Shown here: piece by piece, positions 1-13,689 of the stretch | Layout of the letters: each line of letters begins with the position of its first letter | Position numbering within the stretch: the stretch's first letter is position 1 | NCBI RefSeq assembly: GCF_001640805.2 | Contig: NC_066837.1 | Span: 22,539,804-22,603,803 of the forward strand | DNA length: 64,000 bases | DNA from: Lates calcarifer | Lineage: Eukaryota; Chordata; Actinopteri; Centropomidae | Direction: 5' to 3' | The notes under the pieces: generated by a model | What the model was told of the DNA's origin: nothing | The model's input: only the letters and a program-made list of their open reading frames with translations | Database searches by the model: none | Made by a program: the position numbers and the translations under genes

Positions 1-3000
1 ACAGTGTGAATCAGAAGTCAACAAAGGGGGAGCGTGGAAGTGCAAAAGATGAGATCAGTCCTTAGAGCACACAGTGCCACAGATGAGCATCTCCACAAGC
101 TCTCAATGAGATGCTTTGTATGGTGCATTGGTCTGGCTCTCATCTCTCAGACCTGTGTGTGTGTGTGTGTTCGATAAAGGGCGGCTATTGTTGCTGCTGC
201 TGAGCGATCATCATGAGACCAGTCATGATGACTCAGCAGATTCCTGATCTCACTCACTCAGCCCACCCTCACCCCACCCACCCCTGCCACGCAAATTTCT
301 CCTCTCCCCTGTCACTTTCTATTCCCCCCACCCCACCCCCACCCCTGCTCCCTCCCTCTCTGTTGTTACACCCCCTGTAACCCTCCAACTCCTTCCTGAA
401 ATGTGAGGGTGTGCCCAAAATACCGCTCTGGGCTAAGGAAAGCTGAAAGGGCATGGTGGTGGTGGCTGCGGTGACAGCGGTGGTGGTGGGGGTAACGAGA
501 GAACGTGCTTGCATGTGATTGGCTGTCTAATGGACAGTGAAATGCAGTTGTCCTCAAAACATAAAAAAAACCCCTGCTTTCCAGCCAAACTGCTACACCT
601 GATACTGCTGAATCAGAAGTTTAGTTAAACCAATCTGCTGATTAAAGACAGCCTGTTCTCTCACTGTATATATTTATAATCTCTTATGTATTTCACACCA
701 GGGAAAGTTTCAAAAAGTAAGAAGCAGATTTGGACTTAAGTTATATTTCTTCAGTCATTCACAAGATGTGTGGTTCTAAAAAAAACTCCTTGTTTGGGGA
801 AGTGATGACATTGAAGTGACACAAGGCGACGTGGCTGCTCTTATTCCTTTCTGTCAAAAGGCACAGAGCGCGCTGGTGAGCCACCCCCACAATGCATCTC
901 TGTCTGTCTGTGAGGGTGCATGAGTGTTTGTGCGTGCGCTGCTATAAATCCTATAGTTATAAATAGCTGTAGATCAAAGAGAAACATACCGACAAGCACA
1001 TACAAGTGATCATGCATGCACACAACACACGTCAAATGCACAGCAACTTAAAATATCTTGTCAAAAATTCTGTGAAATGGTGAAGGATATGGGAAAGGAG
1101 CGATGCTACACTTTTGTACATATATGAGGTTTGCTCGAGCATTTGACTTCAGCACTTCAAGCACTCTTTAATAGGTTTGGGTCAGTCAATTATAAACACT
1201 CTTTCATTTAACTGTGTACACAAAGAGCTTCTTCTAAATGACCAAATGTCTTCCATCCTCATGTACCACTGCACTTTTCATTGGGATACAGCTTCCCACA
1301 GCTGGAGGTGCATCATGCACAATAGATGGATCAAAGACAAGAAGAGTGAGGGTGGCTGTTGGGGGTGGGGGTGAAGAAGTGAGAGATGCGGGGGGGGGGC
1401 AAAAGGAGGTTGTTTTCCTGCCAGGCACTGGCTTATTTCCCCAGTGCCCAAACCCCAACACCTCCCCACCCCCAACCCATCTACATACAAACAAAAAGCA
1501 TGCTGGCAAGCACATACACACATGCACATTCCCCCGCCGCCATGCCAGTGGGGCACGATAAAACACACACGCAAAACGGTCGACTGCAAGTACACAAATG
1601 TGCAAATGTGGTTATGTTCAAAGTGCTAAACAATGCATGATACACGTAGAAGTTGAATGTTTGGTTCAGGAGGTTTGACTCCATATTTGACAACACATAT
1701 TTAAAATGTTAGGTTTTTTTTTTTGTTGTTGTCTTAAGATGTCTGATGTCATGATGTCTTTAGATAAAAGCAAATAGCAAACAGAATTATTGCAGGTGCA
1801 CAAAAGGATATCAGTGCTGAAGCAGCTCCTTTGTAGTCATTTTTGGCATCTGCAAATGTCTCACTGTCTGTGGTTTGTGAATTTGTTAAATAAAGATGAG
1901 AAAATTTCAGAATACAAGGTGTGCCAGATTTGACTATGAACAAAATAAACAGTAACTGGATCTGATAATGTGTTAAATCCGTCTAAGTCATGCTGATCAC
2001 AAAAGATGGTATCTGTGGTATGGCTACAACAAATTTTTATTGTCATTATCGATATTCTGCTGTTTGTTAGGACATCTGGGCCAAATGGTTAACACACATA
2101 ACACACATACCATGTCCTCAGTCCAGGCCCAGAGCTCAAGGCAACATTGTAGATATGCACATATTAACTTTTACAGAGCTAAGAAAATATCTTAAATTAA
2201 AAATTTGAAACATGAACTTTTGACATTTTTGCTTTAAAAAAAGTACTTAACAGATGATCATTGTTGCAGATTTAAGGTCCCCTGAGGATTTTCTGACCTT
2301 TAGTAGCACTATGGAGCCATTTTTATGAACAGGTGCCTGCACAAGCAAGGTGATATATAGTCCTGCCAGTGGTTTCACATTATTCTACTGATAAACAGTT
2401 GGTGAAGGTTGAAAGAAGAAATTCAGCGACGCACCAGCAATGGCAGGAAAGAAGAAAAGACTACTTTCTAGTACACATGGACACACTGTACACATTATAT
2501 TTAACACACTGTTAGACTTTAAGGATAACACGGAAAACAGGGAATGTAAACAGAACTTTTGTTTGTTTACAAGAAATCTCCACCGGGCACCTTTAATATT
2601 CGTCTGTACAGCTAATCAGTTCATTGTTCCAGCTCTAATCAATACACATCTGCAGTAGTAGCTAGAATAGTGGTCTTAGTGGTATAAACTTGGAGAGCAG
2701 GACGATATATCAAGTTTGGGTCCTATTTCATCAAGGTTAGACAACAAAAAACTTGACCTACACCACAGTGTGTGTGTGTGTGTGTGTGTTCTCTGAGAGA
2801 TCATGCCATGTGTAAGTCACCCAGGTTAAGGATCATCTGCTGAGCAAAGGCATCGCCATTTATCTTAGACGTACACACCCAGACACACACACACACACAC
2901 ACACACAAAGTGCCAGAGGTGTCCTTCCCATAATGCTTGCAGGGTGGTCGCTGCGGTGTGGTCAATGCCACAGCCACTGTTGCTACAACAGACAGCTTTT

Positions 3001-3034
3001 TTGCTGTGGCAGGCTGTATTTTTATGGAGCAACC

Positions 3035-3088
3035 GAAAGAACGCTGACGACTCAAGAGCAGAGCTGCTTACGGTTACAGTGGAGACAC

Positions 3089-3119
<31 letters not shown>

Positions 3120-3377
3120 AAACACACAGAGGATGGGACATAGGGACAGGGATGGAGGATGAGGTGAGAATCAGTGGAGATGAGTAATATACGGCCAGAA
3201 GAGAAAAAAGAGAGGAGAAAAGAGGGTGAGGAGTTGATAAGATAGCAAGGTGAAGAACGACTAGGTAAGAAAGGGGGAGGAGGAGGTAAGGGAGGGTAGC
3301 TGGTGGTGGTGAAGGAGGATTGAAAGAATGCTGACGTCTCCAGAGCTGATTAGCGTTACAGCGGAGACATCACACCC
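3035..3377 (+). repeat. Diverged direct duplication of a ~57-bp segment
   Basis: The segment at 3035-3091 recurs in diverged form at 3322-3377. Both contain GAAAGAAYGCTGACG, then AGAGCTG, then a CGTTACAG or GGTTACAG core, then GGAGACA and a CA-rich end. The copies lie about 287 bp apart in the same orientation. I do not recognise a family. Confidence 0.55.
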
Positions 3378-3680
3378 ACAGCCGAGAAAAATGCTGAGTA
3401 TGAAGGGAGGACGGGGTGGGGAGTGCAAATGACAAGGGAGGAAGAAGAGAAGAAAAAGAGAGGCAAGTGAGTACGGAGAAAGAGGAGGGAGGGGGGCACT
3501 GATGAGGAGGAACAGGACTGGTGGGGAGGGGGGTGCAGAGACGGAGGAGGGAGAGGGGTGGGAAAGCGTTTGGATGAAAATGCATCCTCAACACATTTGT
3601 AAGAGCTTAGCTGTTGGGTACGGAGTGGGGTGGGGGGTCCAAGGAGGGAGGAATGGATGGAGGGGGATTGGGGTCGAAAA
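3190..3680 (+). repeat. Purine-rich (GA/GGA) low-complexity block
   Basis: The plus strand is strongly biased to A and G over about 490 bp, with many GAGGA, GGAGG and AGAGAA words and few pyrimidines. Such tracts are common simple-sequence drift and can adopt triplex-like structure, but nothing here shows function. Confidence 0.6.
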
Positions 3681-6169
3681 AAAAAAAACCCTGAACTCAG
3701 CAACGACCACGACTAAAACCTCCAATTAGAAAAGTTCTGAAGCTGATCCAGTGCAATGAAACTACTGCTGACCCACAACCTTCTGCTCTCTGTCACACAC
3801 AAATACACACACACAAACACAAGTAAAGCTTCACATTCTGTCTTGTTGACAAATCAAGTTCTGGAGAAGGGATGAAAACGAGGGTAATAGTGAGGTAGAA
3901 GGTGAACACAGCGATCATGGGACTTATAAAGATAGATTAAAAAGCACAAGAAACAGCACAAGACATATAGCAGGACTCCTTTCTCTTCATGTAGTGCAGA
4001 CAAGCAACATAATGAACTCTGTGTGTATATGTGTATGTGTGTGTGTGTGTGTGCGTGTTTGCGTGCGACTGGCCTCAGACAGAGCTCTAATTAATCTTGT
4101 TTGAGAGAACCTTTTGCTCAGGCCACTACCGCCACACAGAGAGGAATTTCTTAGAAAGAGACTTCCTACTTAAAAGCTGGTGGCATGCTGCACACACACA
4201 CACACACATGCACACAGAGGAAAAATAAATAGCCAGATTAGACGCTTCAAAAACGACCCGGGGGCTGGTGTGCGTGGGTGTACACAAGCATAAACAAGCC
4301 GGTATACAAAGAATGATCAAGAATAGATTGTAAGAGTCACAAGTCATTTGTGATGCAGTGGCAAGTCTGTCTTTATTGAATAATCCTACCATAACAACTG
4401 CCTTAACTGCACATCCTCCCTCAGGCAACTCTCTGAGCAATAATGGAGAACACAAAGGATGGCAGTGGTGTGAGGTGGCAGAGACACACACTAGGATACA
4501 GAGCGGACATGATGGAAAGGCTCAAAGAGAGCAAAATATAAGGAGTGTGAATTAAAACCTCAGAGCGCCACAAAACTTAGCTCCTGGCTGTAGTCCACCT
4601 TGCCTTTGTCGAAAAAAAAAAAGAGGGAGCAGCGCTTCAACTCATTGATCTACTGTGGGCCCAGGGTGTTGAGGGAGTTGGTAAATAATTAACGATGAGC
4701 ACTGTGTGGAGACTAATTGAGAATTAGGAATCAGATCAGCGATAATGGCAACCTGTGTATGGGGGGGGGGGGAGCATAGCAGAGATACAGGACCATGGAG
4801 AGAGGGTGAGAAACTGAGGAGTGAGTGAGGGGGTAGAAAACACACCAGTTTGAGCTGTGAGCACACATGTGTGTATGTGTGTGTGTGTGTGTGTGTGTGG
4901 AGAAAGAGAAGGAAGCTATTAACTGGGAGGTATGCAGAGCGTGAAATAAGCATGATAACACAGACAGGGAGGAGAGTGGAGGAGATGAGGAAAACACAGG
5001 GAAAAGTGAAGGAGAAGACTTGCACAAGAGCAAGAGTCTGGCCCCTCATATACATATTATAATATATGGAGAGGGAAGAGCGATCACTTTCACACTTTTC
5101 TATGAGTTCAAAAAGGGTATTGTGTGTGTGTGTGTGTGTGCGTGCGTAACGCGCACGAGACGTTGTTTGTGCAAGTGTGTTATTAAAGGCGAGAAAAAGT
5201 CCTGGCGTCGACACGTTTTTCCCATTCCAGGTAGTAAGTCGGAGTGTGATGACAAATTTCCCAACACAAGCAAAAAAAACTGCACTGTCAGGCAATTGAG
5301 CTCTGGCTCCTTTTTTTTCATAGTGCTTTTTTTTTTTCTTTTTTGAAGAGGAGGGAAAGCATGTACCGTAGGTTAAGTTGGTTCTCTCTTTGTGTGTGTA
5401 TGCGTGTGTGTGTGTGTATAACAAACAGGGCTGTGAGTTAGACAGGGATAAGTTAAACGACACGTTAAGTTTATTTCCCCCAGACGCAGCACATCCCTGG
5501 TCAGCAGTACTAACTTGAGACAAAGAGAAAGTTTCCAGTGCAACAGCAAAGTAAGCACTGAGCGACTCTGTGGGGACGCATTCATCATTATCAGTCACAG
5601 TAATGAGGAGATTTCATCGGAAGCTTCTCGGCAAACATTTAACAGGAACACACAGGGGGTGATGTGTTTGGTTTGCAGCTCATAAAAGGTGCCATGGAGA
5701 GCAGTGGCCTTTTACACAGGGACATTCCTGGTGACCATTTTAAGGCTTCCTATTTGGTGTCACAAGATGGTATGACAGGCATTGTGCCTCACACACAAAC
5801 ACACACAAGGTCATAGTATGTGGGCGTGTGCATGTTCTACTTGTCTGTTACATGTGGCTCAGCCAACATTATAAGACACCACTGTATATCAAACATCAAA
5901 AATATAACAATTCAAATGTGGAAACTTTCACATAGATCGTGCCTCAAAAAGCAGAAGAATGAAGACACGCTAAAAGCCAAAAGTTCACCCTGATAAAAGG
6001 GTATTGTCTTCATATCTAGTCTCTCTCCAAATGACTGTATATGAACAGCTTACTTATTGATTGTGTAATAGATTGTGTGGTTTCCAGCACAATAGAAATC
6101 AAGAAGAAACTAATTTTCCGTATCACTGATTGCACATTGAAGAAATCTACTTTTCATCTTCCAGCTTTT

Positions 6170-6465
6170 GATAATTGATTAATTTTTTAGTAATTTTTAA
6201 GCATAAAGGCCAGAAATTCACTGATTCCAGCTTCCAAAAAGTGAATATTTTCAGATATTCTTTGATTCCATGATAATAAACTGGATGCACTGGTGGTTGG
6301 ATAAAACAATATATTTGAAGATTTTACCTTAGACTCTGGGAGACTGTGATGATATTTTTTTAGCATTTTCTGACATTTAACAGAAACAATTTATTGATTC
6401 AGTCAATAATTAGCCTGCAGATTAATCGACAAAGAAAATAACAGTTAATTGTAGCCCTAATCAGT
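6170..6465 (+). repeat. Teleost interspersed repeat ending ...TTGTAGCCCTAA
   Basis: This AT-rich copy contains 'gattaatcgac...aaaataacagttaattgtagccctaa', the end of a very common fish repeat whose other end reads TAGGGCTGCAACTAA. Related copies lie at 8540-8790, 62332-62600 and 63705-63960. It is probably a non-autonomous DNA transposon, but superfamily assignment needs a repeat library. Confidence 0.6.
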
Positions 6466-7065
6466 TTTGTCTACAAACACAGACACAGAGAAGGTGAGTA
6501 AAAATGTTCTTTTTGGATATTTTAGATGTTAACATAAGAAAGGAAAAAAGAATCAGAGCAACATGCAGTGGTATCCAACAAACTCTAATCAGGTATCATA
6601 GTTAAAAATGATTAAAAAGTTAAATCTGGCTACAGAAGCAGGACTGATGTGTAGTTTCCAAATTATACTTTAATGTGAACAGAGAAATTAAAACTCTGGA
6701 GTGGAAAACAGTCATTGCATGGAAATAATTTAATGCCACAGGTGAAGAGAAGGAGCTGGCGGTACATTTAAGGCCCACTCATATCTTTGTTCCCCCTCTT
6801 TATTCCTTGGCATTGATCCACACTTTGTATGTGTGTGTGTGTTTTCTTTTTTGTTTAATTTAAAAGGTTCAGAAACTCATACCACAATCCTGGGATCATC
6901 ACACTGCAGTTAAAAAATGCGGCAAGTTGGCGCATAAAGATGATGCAACTGGTAGACAACCGCTGGTACGGATGTTCCTGTTACCAGGGCCTTGCATCTC
7001 CACAGCTACACGCCATTCTCAATATCTCAACACTGCATGCAAAACAAAATCACTTCTATGCTATG

Positions 7066-7104
<39 letters not shown>
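7066..7104. repeat. (TG)n microsatellite
   Basis: About 39 bp of uninterrupted TG dinucleotides. It is one of many CA/TG tracts in this part of the window. Confidence 0.95.
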
Positions 7105-7106
<2 letters not shown>

Positions 7107-7468
7107 AATGAGTCGTCTCCTTTATCTGGAGCCCTCTCAAAAAGCTTCAAAATAAACCCATAGGTCCTCAGAGGGAAAAATGAGAATCTGACTCAAAGAG
7201 CGCTGATCACAGAGTGGTTATTGATACATGAGGCCAGCTCGGTATTTGAACACAACACAACCATTTCAGGACAGAAGTTTAGATCAGTAATTTGATCTAC
7301 TTAAACTGAACTTAAACTTGTTTTCCATTTCCTAATATTTTTGACTTGCTTATGTGTATTGCAATGGGATTTATCTTGATTTCATACATTTTGCAGTTCT
7401 CAGGGAGGTTATGTAAATAAGGAGTCAAGACACTTGTGGAGGGAGGGTATATTTAACACATACGCGCG

Positions 7469-7502
<34 letters not shown>

Positions 7503-7904
7503 CAAAGTCAAAATAACACAAGGACAAGCAGCACACGCACACAGAAGCAGAAAAAAACAGTGGAGCACAGCAATGATTATGCACCAGATCTGCTTACACC
7601 ATATTTCATCATTACTGTGGAGAAAAAACACTCAACTATTGATCTGCCCCACTGCTTCCTTTTCTCTCTGCCTCTCTCTCTCTCTCTCTCTCACCCACTC
7701 TCCAATTCAGTCTTTTATTCCTGCTTTTACTTCTCTCTTTTTACTTCTCGCTCACTCTCAGAAATTTGCAAGCATAACAAGACTTTTCTGAAATGGATCT
7801 CAGTAGTAAACAAGATCATAAACACACAGACGCCACTTGGAAATTATCTCCCAAAACATTAAACTCTCTCACACAAACACACACACACATACACACACAC
7901 AGGA

Positions 7905-8045
7905 GGTGGACACAAAATTGTGAACACCTGTGCAATCGAATGCAATCCAGTACTAGAGCCCTGCAATAATAAATGCTGCCTTTGTGAAGCTTCTTCTCTC
8001 ATGCAATTCAGGAGCTGGAGAGGATTTTGGAACAATATGACAGGA
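7905..8045 (+). repeat. Interspersed repeat, copy 1 of 2
   Basis: The text 'ggacacaaaattgtgaac', 'tgcaatccagtactagagccctgcaataat' and 'acaatatgacaggaac' matches, in diverged form, the segment at 28487-28575 ('ggacaaaataacaggaac', 'tgcaatctagtgcagtagcctggcaataac'). The orientation is the same. I know of similar short fish repeats but cannot name the family. Confidence 0.45.
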
Positions 8046-8539
8046 ACATATAACAATATAATCGCGTATAATACCAGAACATGATTAACTATTAACTACC
8101 ACCCCAGAATTATAGGCTTGATTGAACACTTCACTGACAGTTAAGGCTGGGTATTACCTTTTTGCTACCGACCGTGACGTCAAATACCAGAAGTTGGCAC
8201 TGGATTCCTCCTCAGTTTCTAAGACTCTAAATTTAGACTGTGTTTTATTTGTGTATGGGTGCTCTGTGTTGACACACATCAATACTGATGTGTTTTGCAG
8301 AATTCACATTTCTTTTCCTTAATTTAAGCTATCAAATAAAATATTGTCTTGCTGTGTGTATCAGTAAACGTGGGCATTCTATTTGCTCCTGTGTCAAAAC
8401 ATAACGATACCCTGCACTACTAGCAGTCGGTAAGACAGAGGTTGAACATTATTACCATCACAGTGGCAAGGCTATGGTATTTTAGTACATGTGTCTACCC
8501 CAACTAAAGTTTATATAGGATTTCAGCTAGTGAATAGTC

Positions 8540-8790
8540 TGATCATTATTTTCTCAATAATCAAGTGGTCAAAAAACAAAAAAAAAGTGAAAAATGTCCA
8601 TCACAATATTCTAAAGACAAAGCTTTATATTCAAACAGCTTGTCTCATCCAAGCAACAGTCTACAACCCAAACATATTTAGCCAGTCACTTTTGGAGACT
8701 TTTGTATTATAAAAAACAACTTAAATGACTATTCATTCATGAGAAATAAGCAGCTAATCAATTAATCAACTAATCATTTTAACTAGCAGC
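8540..8790 (+). repeat. Teleost interspersed repeat (related to 6170-6465)
   Basis: It contains 'aaaaagtgaaaaatgtccatcacaatattc' and 'cagctaatcaattaatcaactaatcattttaact', both typical of the TAGGGCTGCAACTAA-type fish repeat also seen at 62332-62600, where 'aaagtgaaaaatatccatcacag' recurs. The copy is degenerate. Confidence 0.55.
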
Positions 8791-9755
8791 GTAAATACAT
8801 CTATTCCTTCTGGAATAAACACCTGTCTTAGTCCCGTCCTTCCTTCCTCACACAGCCAGAGGATGTTTTACACAGTGTTTCATCAACTTGACCCTTGTAC
8901 ATGCAGGGAATCAAACAAGTTTATATGAGGACATACACACACACATACACTGACACATACACCCTCCTCTGGTAAAACAGAGTGATGCTTAGGACTTCCT
9001 CCTGATGAGAGAAGTTTCAGGTCCAGACAATGTGAGAGGATAGAAAGGAATCAACTGCCAAGTGCAAAATGTTGTAATGTCCAACTGATAGTAAAATCAC
9101 TTCCTACTGCTACATCTTTTTTCTGCATCTCCAGAATGCAGCCAGGAACTCACACACACTGTTGTTAACCTTGGTGCTTACTTTGCTCTCTCTCACACAC
9201 ACACATACACACACACAAAACCCCTACGGCAACTAGATCTTAGCATCTTATAGGTGTTTTATATCTCCTGCTCTCTTTGCACATTCTCTCACATGCACAC
9301 AGACACACACACACACACACATTTGCACACATGCACACGACAAGGCAAAGAAACTAGCTGTGGTAAGTAACAAGTGAAAACGCCATCTGTCAAGCGAGAG
9401 CGCATTTGCTTCGCCTCAGCATTTTCAGGGGAATGCCTTGAAGACAAAAAGGTCCTTGTTCTCAATCTCTCCGCAAATCCCATCTCTCATTCTTCCTCCC
9501 TCTTCCTTCATCCCCCCTTGCTCTGCGCGCCTTGCCGCTGCGCCACCATCAGCAAAGTTGCACACATAAGCATTGGTCAGCGTTCAATTACCATGAACAC
9601 CAGGGAAGGATGGGGAAAGTACTTGACAGAGAAATGCACTTCAAGCACTGATTAAATACTGATACCAAGTATAAAAAGCTTAGCCCCTAGGTTGTGTATG
9701 TGCTTACACGCAATGAGAAAAGGAAATGGGAAAAATGTGTGTGTGCACGTGTGTT

Positions 9756-9762
<7 letters not shown>

Positions 9763-9809
<47 letters not shown>
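9763..9809. repeat. (GA)n microsatellite
   Basis: A nearly pure GA/GAGG tract follows a short (TG)n run. No coding meaning is visible. Confidence 0.9.
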
Positions 9810-9810
<1 letters not shown>

Positions 9811-10569
9811 AAGACAGTAAGGGGGGGTTGGGGGTGCTCTTCTCTCCAATACTGATACAACTGTTTCATCATTATGACCCTCTATTACAGTACTTGCCAA
9901 CTTGCTTACTACATACTTTTGATACACTCCACAGAGTGCTGACTCTAACTAAAGCTGCTGATATGGAGTCATTAGGGGGTGAAGTTTCTGTTTTTCTTGT
10001 GCCCACAGAGCTTCCCTATTACTCTTCAGTGTTTAAGAGTTGCAATGCTCATAGGTTGCTATCAGGCAGTGGATAATGGCCCATCTACGAGAGATCAATC
10101 AGAGGGTATTTGGTTGCAACGCATTATAGTTCATTGAGGTGCTTTCTTTTTTTAGCACAAGTCCCTGTGTGGGTTCATGAGCAGTCAATGTTCAACATGA
10201 ACTGCCATGGGAATGTGTCCTTCCCCCCAGCTTTCATTTGTTTTTGTCCAAATTTACTAAATTATATTCACACACACAAGGCTAATTTTTGATCTGCTGA
10301 CTTTCAGACAAGGTTTTCATAAAGAGTGAGCGAGGTCACTTCACTATGTCAAGGGTAGCAGGTGTCACTGGTTGTCTGCTTGTGACTCTGAGATTGTTTT
10401 ATTGAAGTTATAACACAAAAGTAAAATCAGGTTAAACAACTAAATAATTCAGTGCATGTTATTTATCATGCATGTGTGCACAATGCTCCCATGTGCTTTA
10501 AATCCACTGACTGAAGATGTATGACCAAACCTTGCTGAAAAAATGAACGTATTTAGCACTAATGACATT

Positions 10570-12200
10570 TTAAACACTCACTCCTCAGCCCACACGAGCT
10601 CTAATTATCCACGAGACACGTCAACATCCACTACATGACCGGGCCTATTTATTTCAAAGCCAAGCCCCCAATATAAACCGAGCTCTTCCTTCCCTCGCGC
10701 CAGACCTTTGTCCGCCCGCCTGCCGCCGGTGCCATGTTGCCATGGCTCCCTCATGCCTCCGCTCTGCTCGCGCAAACGTTGAGAAATAACAACGTTGTGA
10801 TGAATCAGCATCTCTGCCCCGAGCGCAGCCGGTGTACAACCAGGCACGCCAGGAAATAGACCGATTCTCTCCGTTTAGACCGACAGCACAAGTCCTTTTA
10901 AATGTAAAACGTATGACCTAATGTTAATAGACACACAAGAAGTGAAGGCCTGTCGGAAGCACAGCGTCTGACACAAAGCAAATGTCAAAACAGTCGCTCC
11001 AGCAAAGTCACCGCTGCCCCTCTCTCCAACAGCCAGGACATACTCTGTGGCTAACCGCCGGACGTTTGACAGTTACAACACAATGACAGTCGGGGCTGTT
11101 TGTTGTTGTCGCTGTCTTTTTTCATCAAGACTAATTACTTATTATGCCACACGGCCAACTAAGCAAGCAAGAGTGTAGTAACGAAAAGGTTACCTCAAGA
11201 GTCAAAAAACAGATAAAATCCCAGCAACCTTACAAACAGCTGACTGGCCATCTTACCTGTGCAGCAGCGACAGACCACAGTCAGTTTGTGAAGCGACAGC
11301 GGGTCGCTCCAGTTTGTGTCCACCGCTGCCGCTTCAGCACCCCGAAGAGAGGACAGTCGGAGGAGCTAACGTTGAGGTTATGTGTTGTTTGCGAGGGTTT
11401 CCGCCGTCCTAAGTTGTTACTCTACGTTTAGGTTTTTTCCCAGCTCCCTTTCCTTTCACCTCTATGAATATTTAGTCATTTAGTAGCCAAAAAACAAGGG
11501 AATCCCCGGGCGTACCAGCCGCGTACAGAAAGCGGTACTTGCTCTCGAACTCCCCGCACGGTTTTCTAATTCCGACACATGGCTTCCTTTTTTAAAGCTT
11601 GACAGCCGTACGTAACGTAGACCCCCTTTGTCTGTGTTGTTATGAAATCACGGGCTGGTCGGTCGGCGTGGCGGTTGAGCGACCGACCCAGTCTCGGCAG
11701 AGCATTTACGGGTCTGGATGTCGACCGGATCGTGATGATTCAGCACTACCAGACTACTGCCCTTTAAACGGCAGCGACGTTGTTGTGAGTTCGACTGAAC
11801 AGGACAGCGCGGCGGCGGCGGCAGCGCTCACTGGGACAAGCGGCAACCGAAGTGCGACCGCACTTGGCGACGATATCGGCATGGCAGCGGCGGTGACCGT
11901 GCACACTCAGCAAAACAGCACGTCTATATTCAGCAGTTTAAAAAAGAAAGAAAGAAAGAAACAGGGAGTTTTGATATTGACAAAGCTGACTCACCAGAAG
12001 TCAAACCGGCGCCTTTCGCCCACCGCACCTTCAAAGGTTGTCGTTCGCCGATGGTTGGTCGACCCGGTGTGGAGGAGAGACAGCTGGAGAAATGTTTTTT
12101 CCGCTCACGCCTTCTCGCAGGTCTCTAGATATATCCACTCCTTCCTCGCTTGTTTTAGTCTATGTTCGGGGGCGCCAGACGTCAAATGATGTTTGGATCA
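10570..12200 (-). promoter_or_regulatory. CpG-rich promoter-like region
   Basis: CpG dinucleotides, scarce elsewhere in the first 18 kb, are frequent here (for example 10690-10830 and 11280-12080), as in a vertebrate promoter island. A clean minus-strand splice donor inside it (11256-11255) points to a non-coding first exon and minus-strand transcription leftward. In mammals MAFG lies beside PYCR1 in the same orientation, so this could be a mafg promoter, but no Maf coding exon is in the window. That identity is inference from gene order only. Confidence 0.5.
11257..11450 (-). other. Probable non-coding first exon of a leftward gene
   Basis: Read on the minus strand, the segment ends in GCTGCTGCACAG followed by GTAAGATGG, a near-perfect U2 donor, within CpG-rich sequence. 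No long frame crosses it, so it would be 5' UTR. The right-hand limit (transcription start) is not determined and 11450 is a guess. The next exon is not visible down to position 1. Synteny suggests mafg, and this is not proven. Confidence 0.35.
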
Positions 12201-13689
12201 CATGGTTTCATTCATGAAGGATCTACGCAACCCGCATTTAAAGAGACACGAGACACTACTACTGTGTGATGGACCGTTATAACAACAGCCAGTGTGGAAA
12301 GTGTGACAAGGCAGCCCCACCTCTGTGCAAATGTCTAAACTTAGAGCTAACATTTGAAGCACTAATTGGCTCAAACAATAGTGCAGGGAGTGAAGGGATA
12401 AGAAATAAAACATCTGATGATGGACAAATATCGCTGCCAGTTTTACTTACTACTATCAGCACTGGGAAATATCTAAATTATTTAAGTATGACAGAAAAGT
12501 TGGAAATAATGTGGTCTGCATTTTGCCCTGTCTGAGATCTTGTCGTGATGCCATAAAAAATGCACGAGCCCATAAAATTGGGCTCTATGCTGTATGACAG
12601 TGGAGAAACAGACACTGAAAACAAAACAGGGCGTAAGTAGATACTTAGTAGATACTGTAACACACAATTTAAATAGAACACTTTATGTTAAGTGCTGGCT
12701 TGAGAAATTGCACACACAGACACAGGCCTACACTTTTCTAGACAGGTCCTGTTTTTTTGAAGCTGTTTACCTAAGTTACAGAAAACATCCAACTGACATG
12801 TAGATATCTATCGCTGTATCACTTCCTCTAAAACAAGGACATGAAATGGCAGTATTAAAAATGATGAGGTCCTGACTCAGGTTCCACAGAACCAACTGTC
12901 ACTTTTCACATTCACAAAAAATTCACCACAGAAATGTAAGTGTTTCCCTTGAGGCGATTAAGTTGTAAAGAATCTAGACATATTTTTAATAGGTTTACTA
13001 TACAATACTAACTGGGTATATTGGATTTTAAGTTGATTTATTTTTTGTTAATCATAGTTTAACAAGTTTTGCAGCCAACTCCTGTTTTTAATGTCTGGTT
13101 GGTTCCCTGGCACCTTTAACATCCTATGTTTCCAGTCTGTCTTTAGTGGAAAAGTTAATTAAAAGACTGAAGAAAATAGAGGCATGAACCTCTAAAGCTG
13201 ATCATATGTCAAACACTATTCATCCTGATTTACAACATGGTTTAAAAACAAATCTAAACAATCACAACCCCTGTATAGTTGTTTAGCAATATTCCATATC
13301 CATTTCTGAGAAACGAATGACTTGATACATGATAAGGAAGCACAAAAATAGGTGGTATTACGTATTCAGCGACTGATATCTTCACTTGAACGTCCACTGG
13401 CCTTTGAGGAGTCAAAGTAAATCTCTGCCAGGCTGCTGAAAGTAATGTTGAATTTGGCTTGATATTTTTTTTTTAAGAAAATGACTAATAGAGAGACAGA
13501 ACATAATCATACAGGAGGTTGGTCTAGGTATTTATAAGATTTTAACAGCATTTTTCCCCAAAAGCATCTTAAAAACAGCAATTTTGGCAAGTTTTCACTG
13601 AAAAAAGCTCCAGACATTTTCATCAATACACACTGGACAGATGAATGTGAGCTCTTAAGGAGGACATACACTTTTTCTGGTAGCTTGTA

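Larger units (their letters stand above)
1..10560. other. Non-coding stretch rich in simple and interspersed repeats
   Basis: I see no exon with protein similarity here on either strand. Open frames are short or run through microsatellites. The stretch holds many (CA/TG)n tracts (for example 2768-2789, 2882-2907, 3090-3118, 4866-4900, 5119-5140, 7066-7104 and 7470-7504), a (GA)n tract near 9763-9809, a purine-rich block near 3190-3680, and old interspersed repeats listed separately. If the minus-strand first exon at 11257 belongs to a gene whose coding exons lie left of the window, this whole stretch is its first intron. Confidence 0.6.

Noticed and set aside
4642..5598. 318-codon minus-strand open frame
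   Set aside because: Held open by several CA/TG tracts (His-Thr runs) and low-complexity sequence; no domain seen.
1..10560. mafg coding exons expected by synteny
   Set aside because: No basic-leucine-zipper exon found on the minus strand; only the possible non-coding first exon is reported.
10801..10810. TGAATCAGCA, resembling a Maf/NF-E2 element
   Set aside because: One mismatch to the core in a short motif; expected by chance and no conservation data.
11599..12189. 196-codon plus-strand open frame in the CpG-rich region
   Set aside because: No family resemblance, poly-Ala and Lys runs from GC- and A-rich tracts, and stop codons are rare in CpG-rich DNA. The only clear splice signal there is on the other strand.
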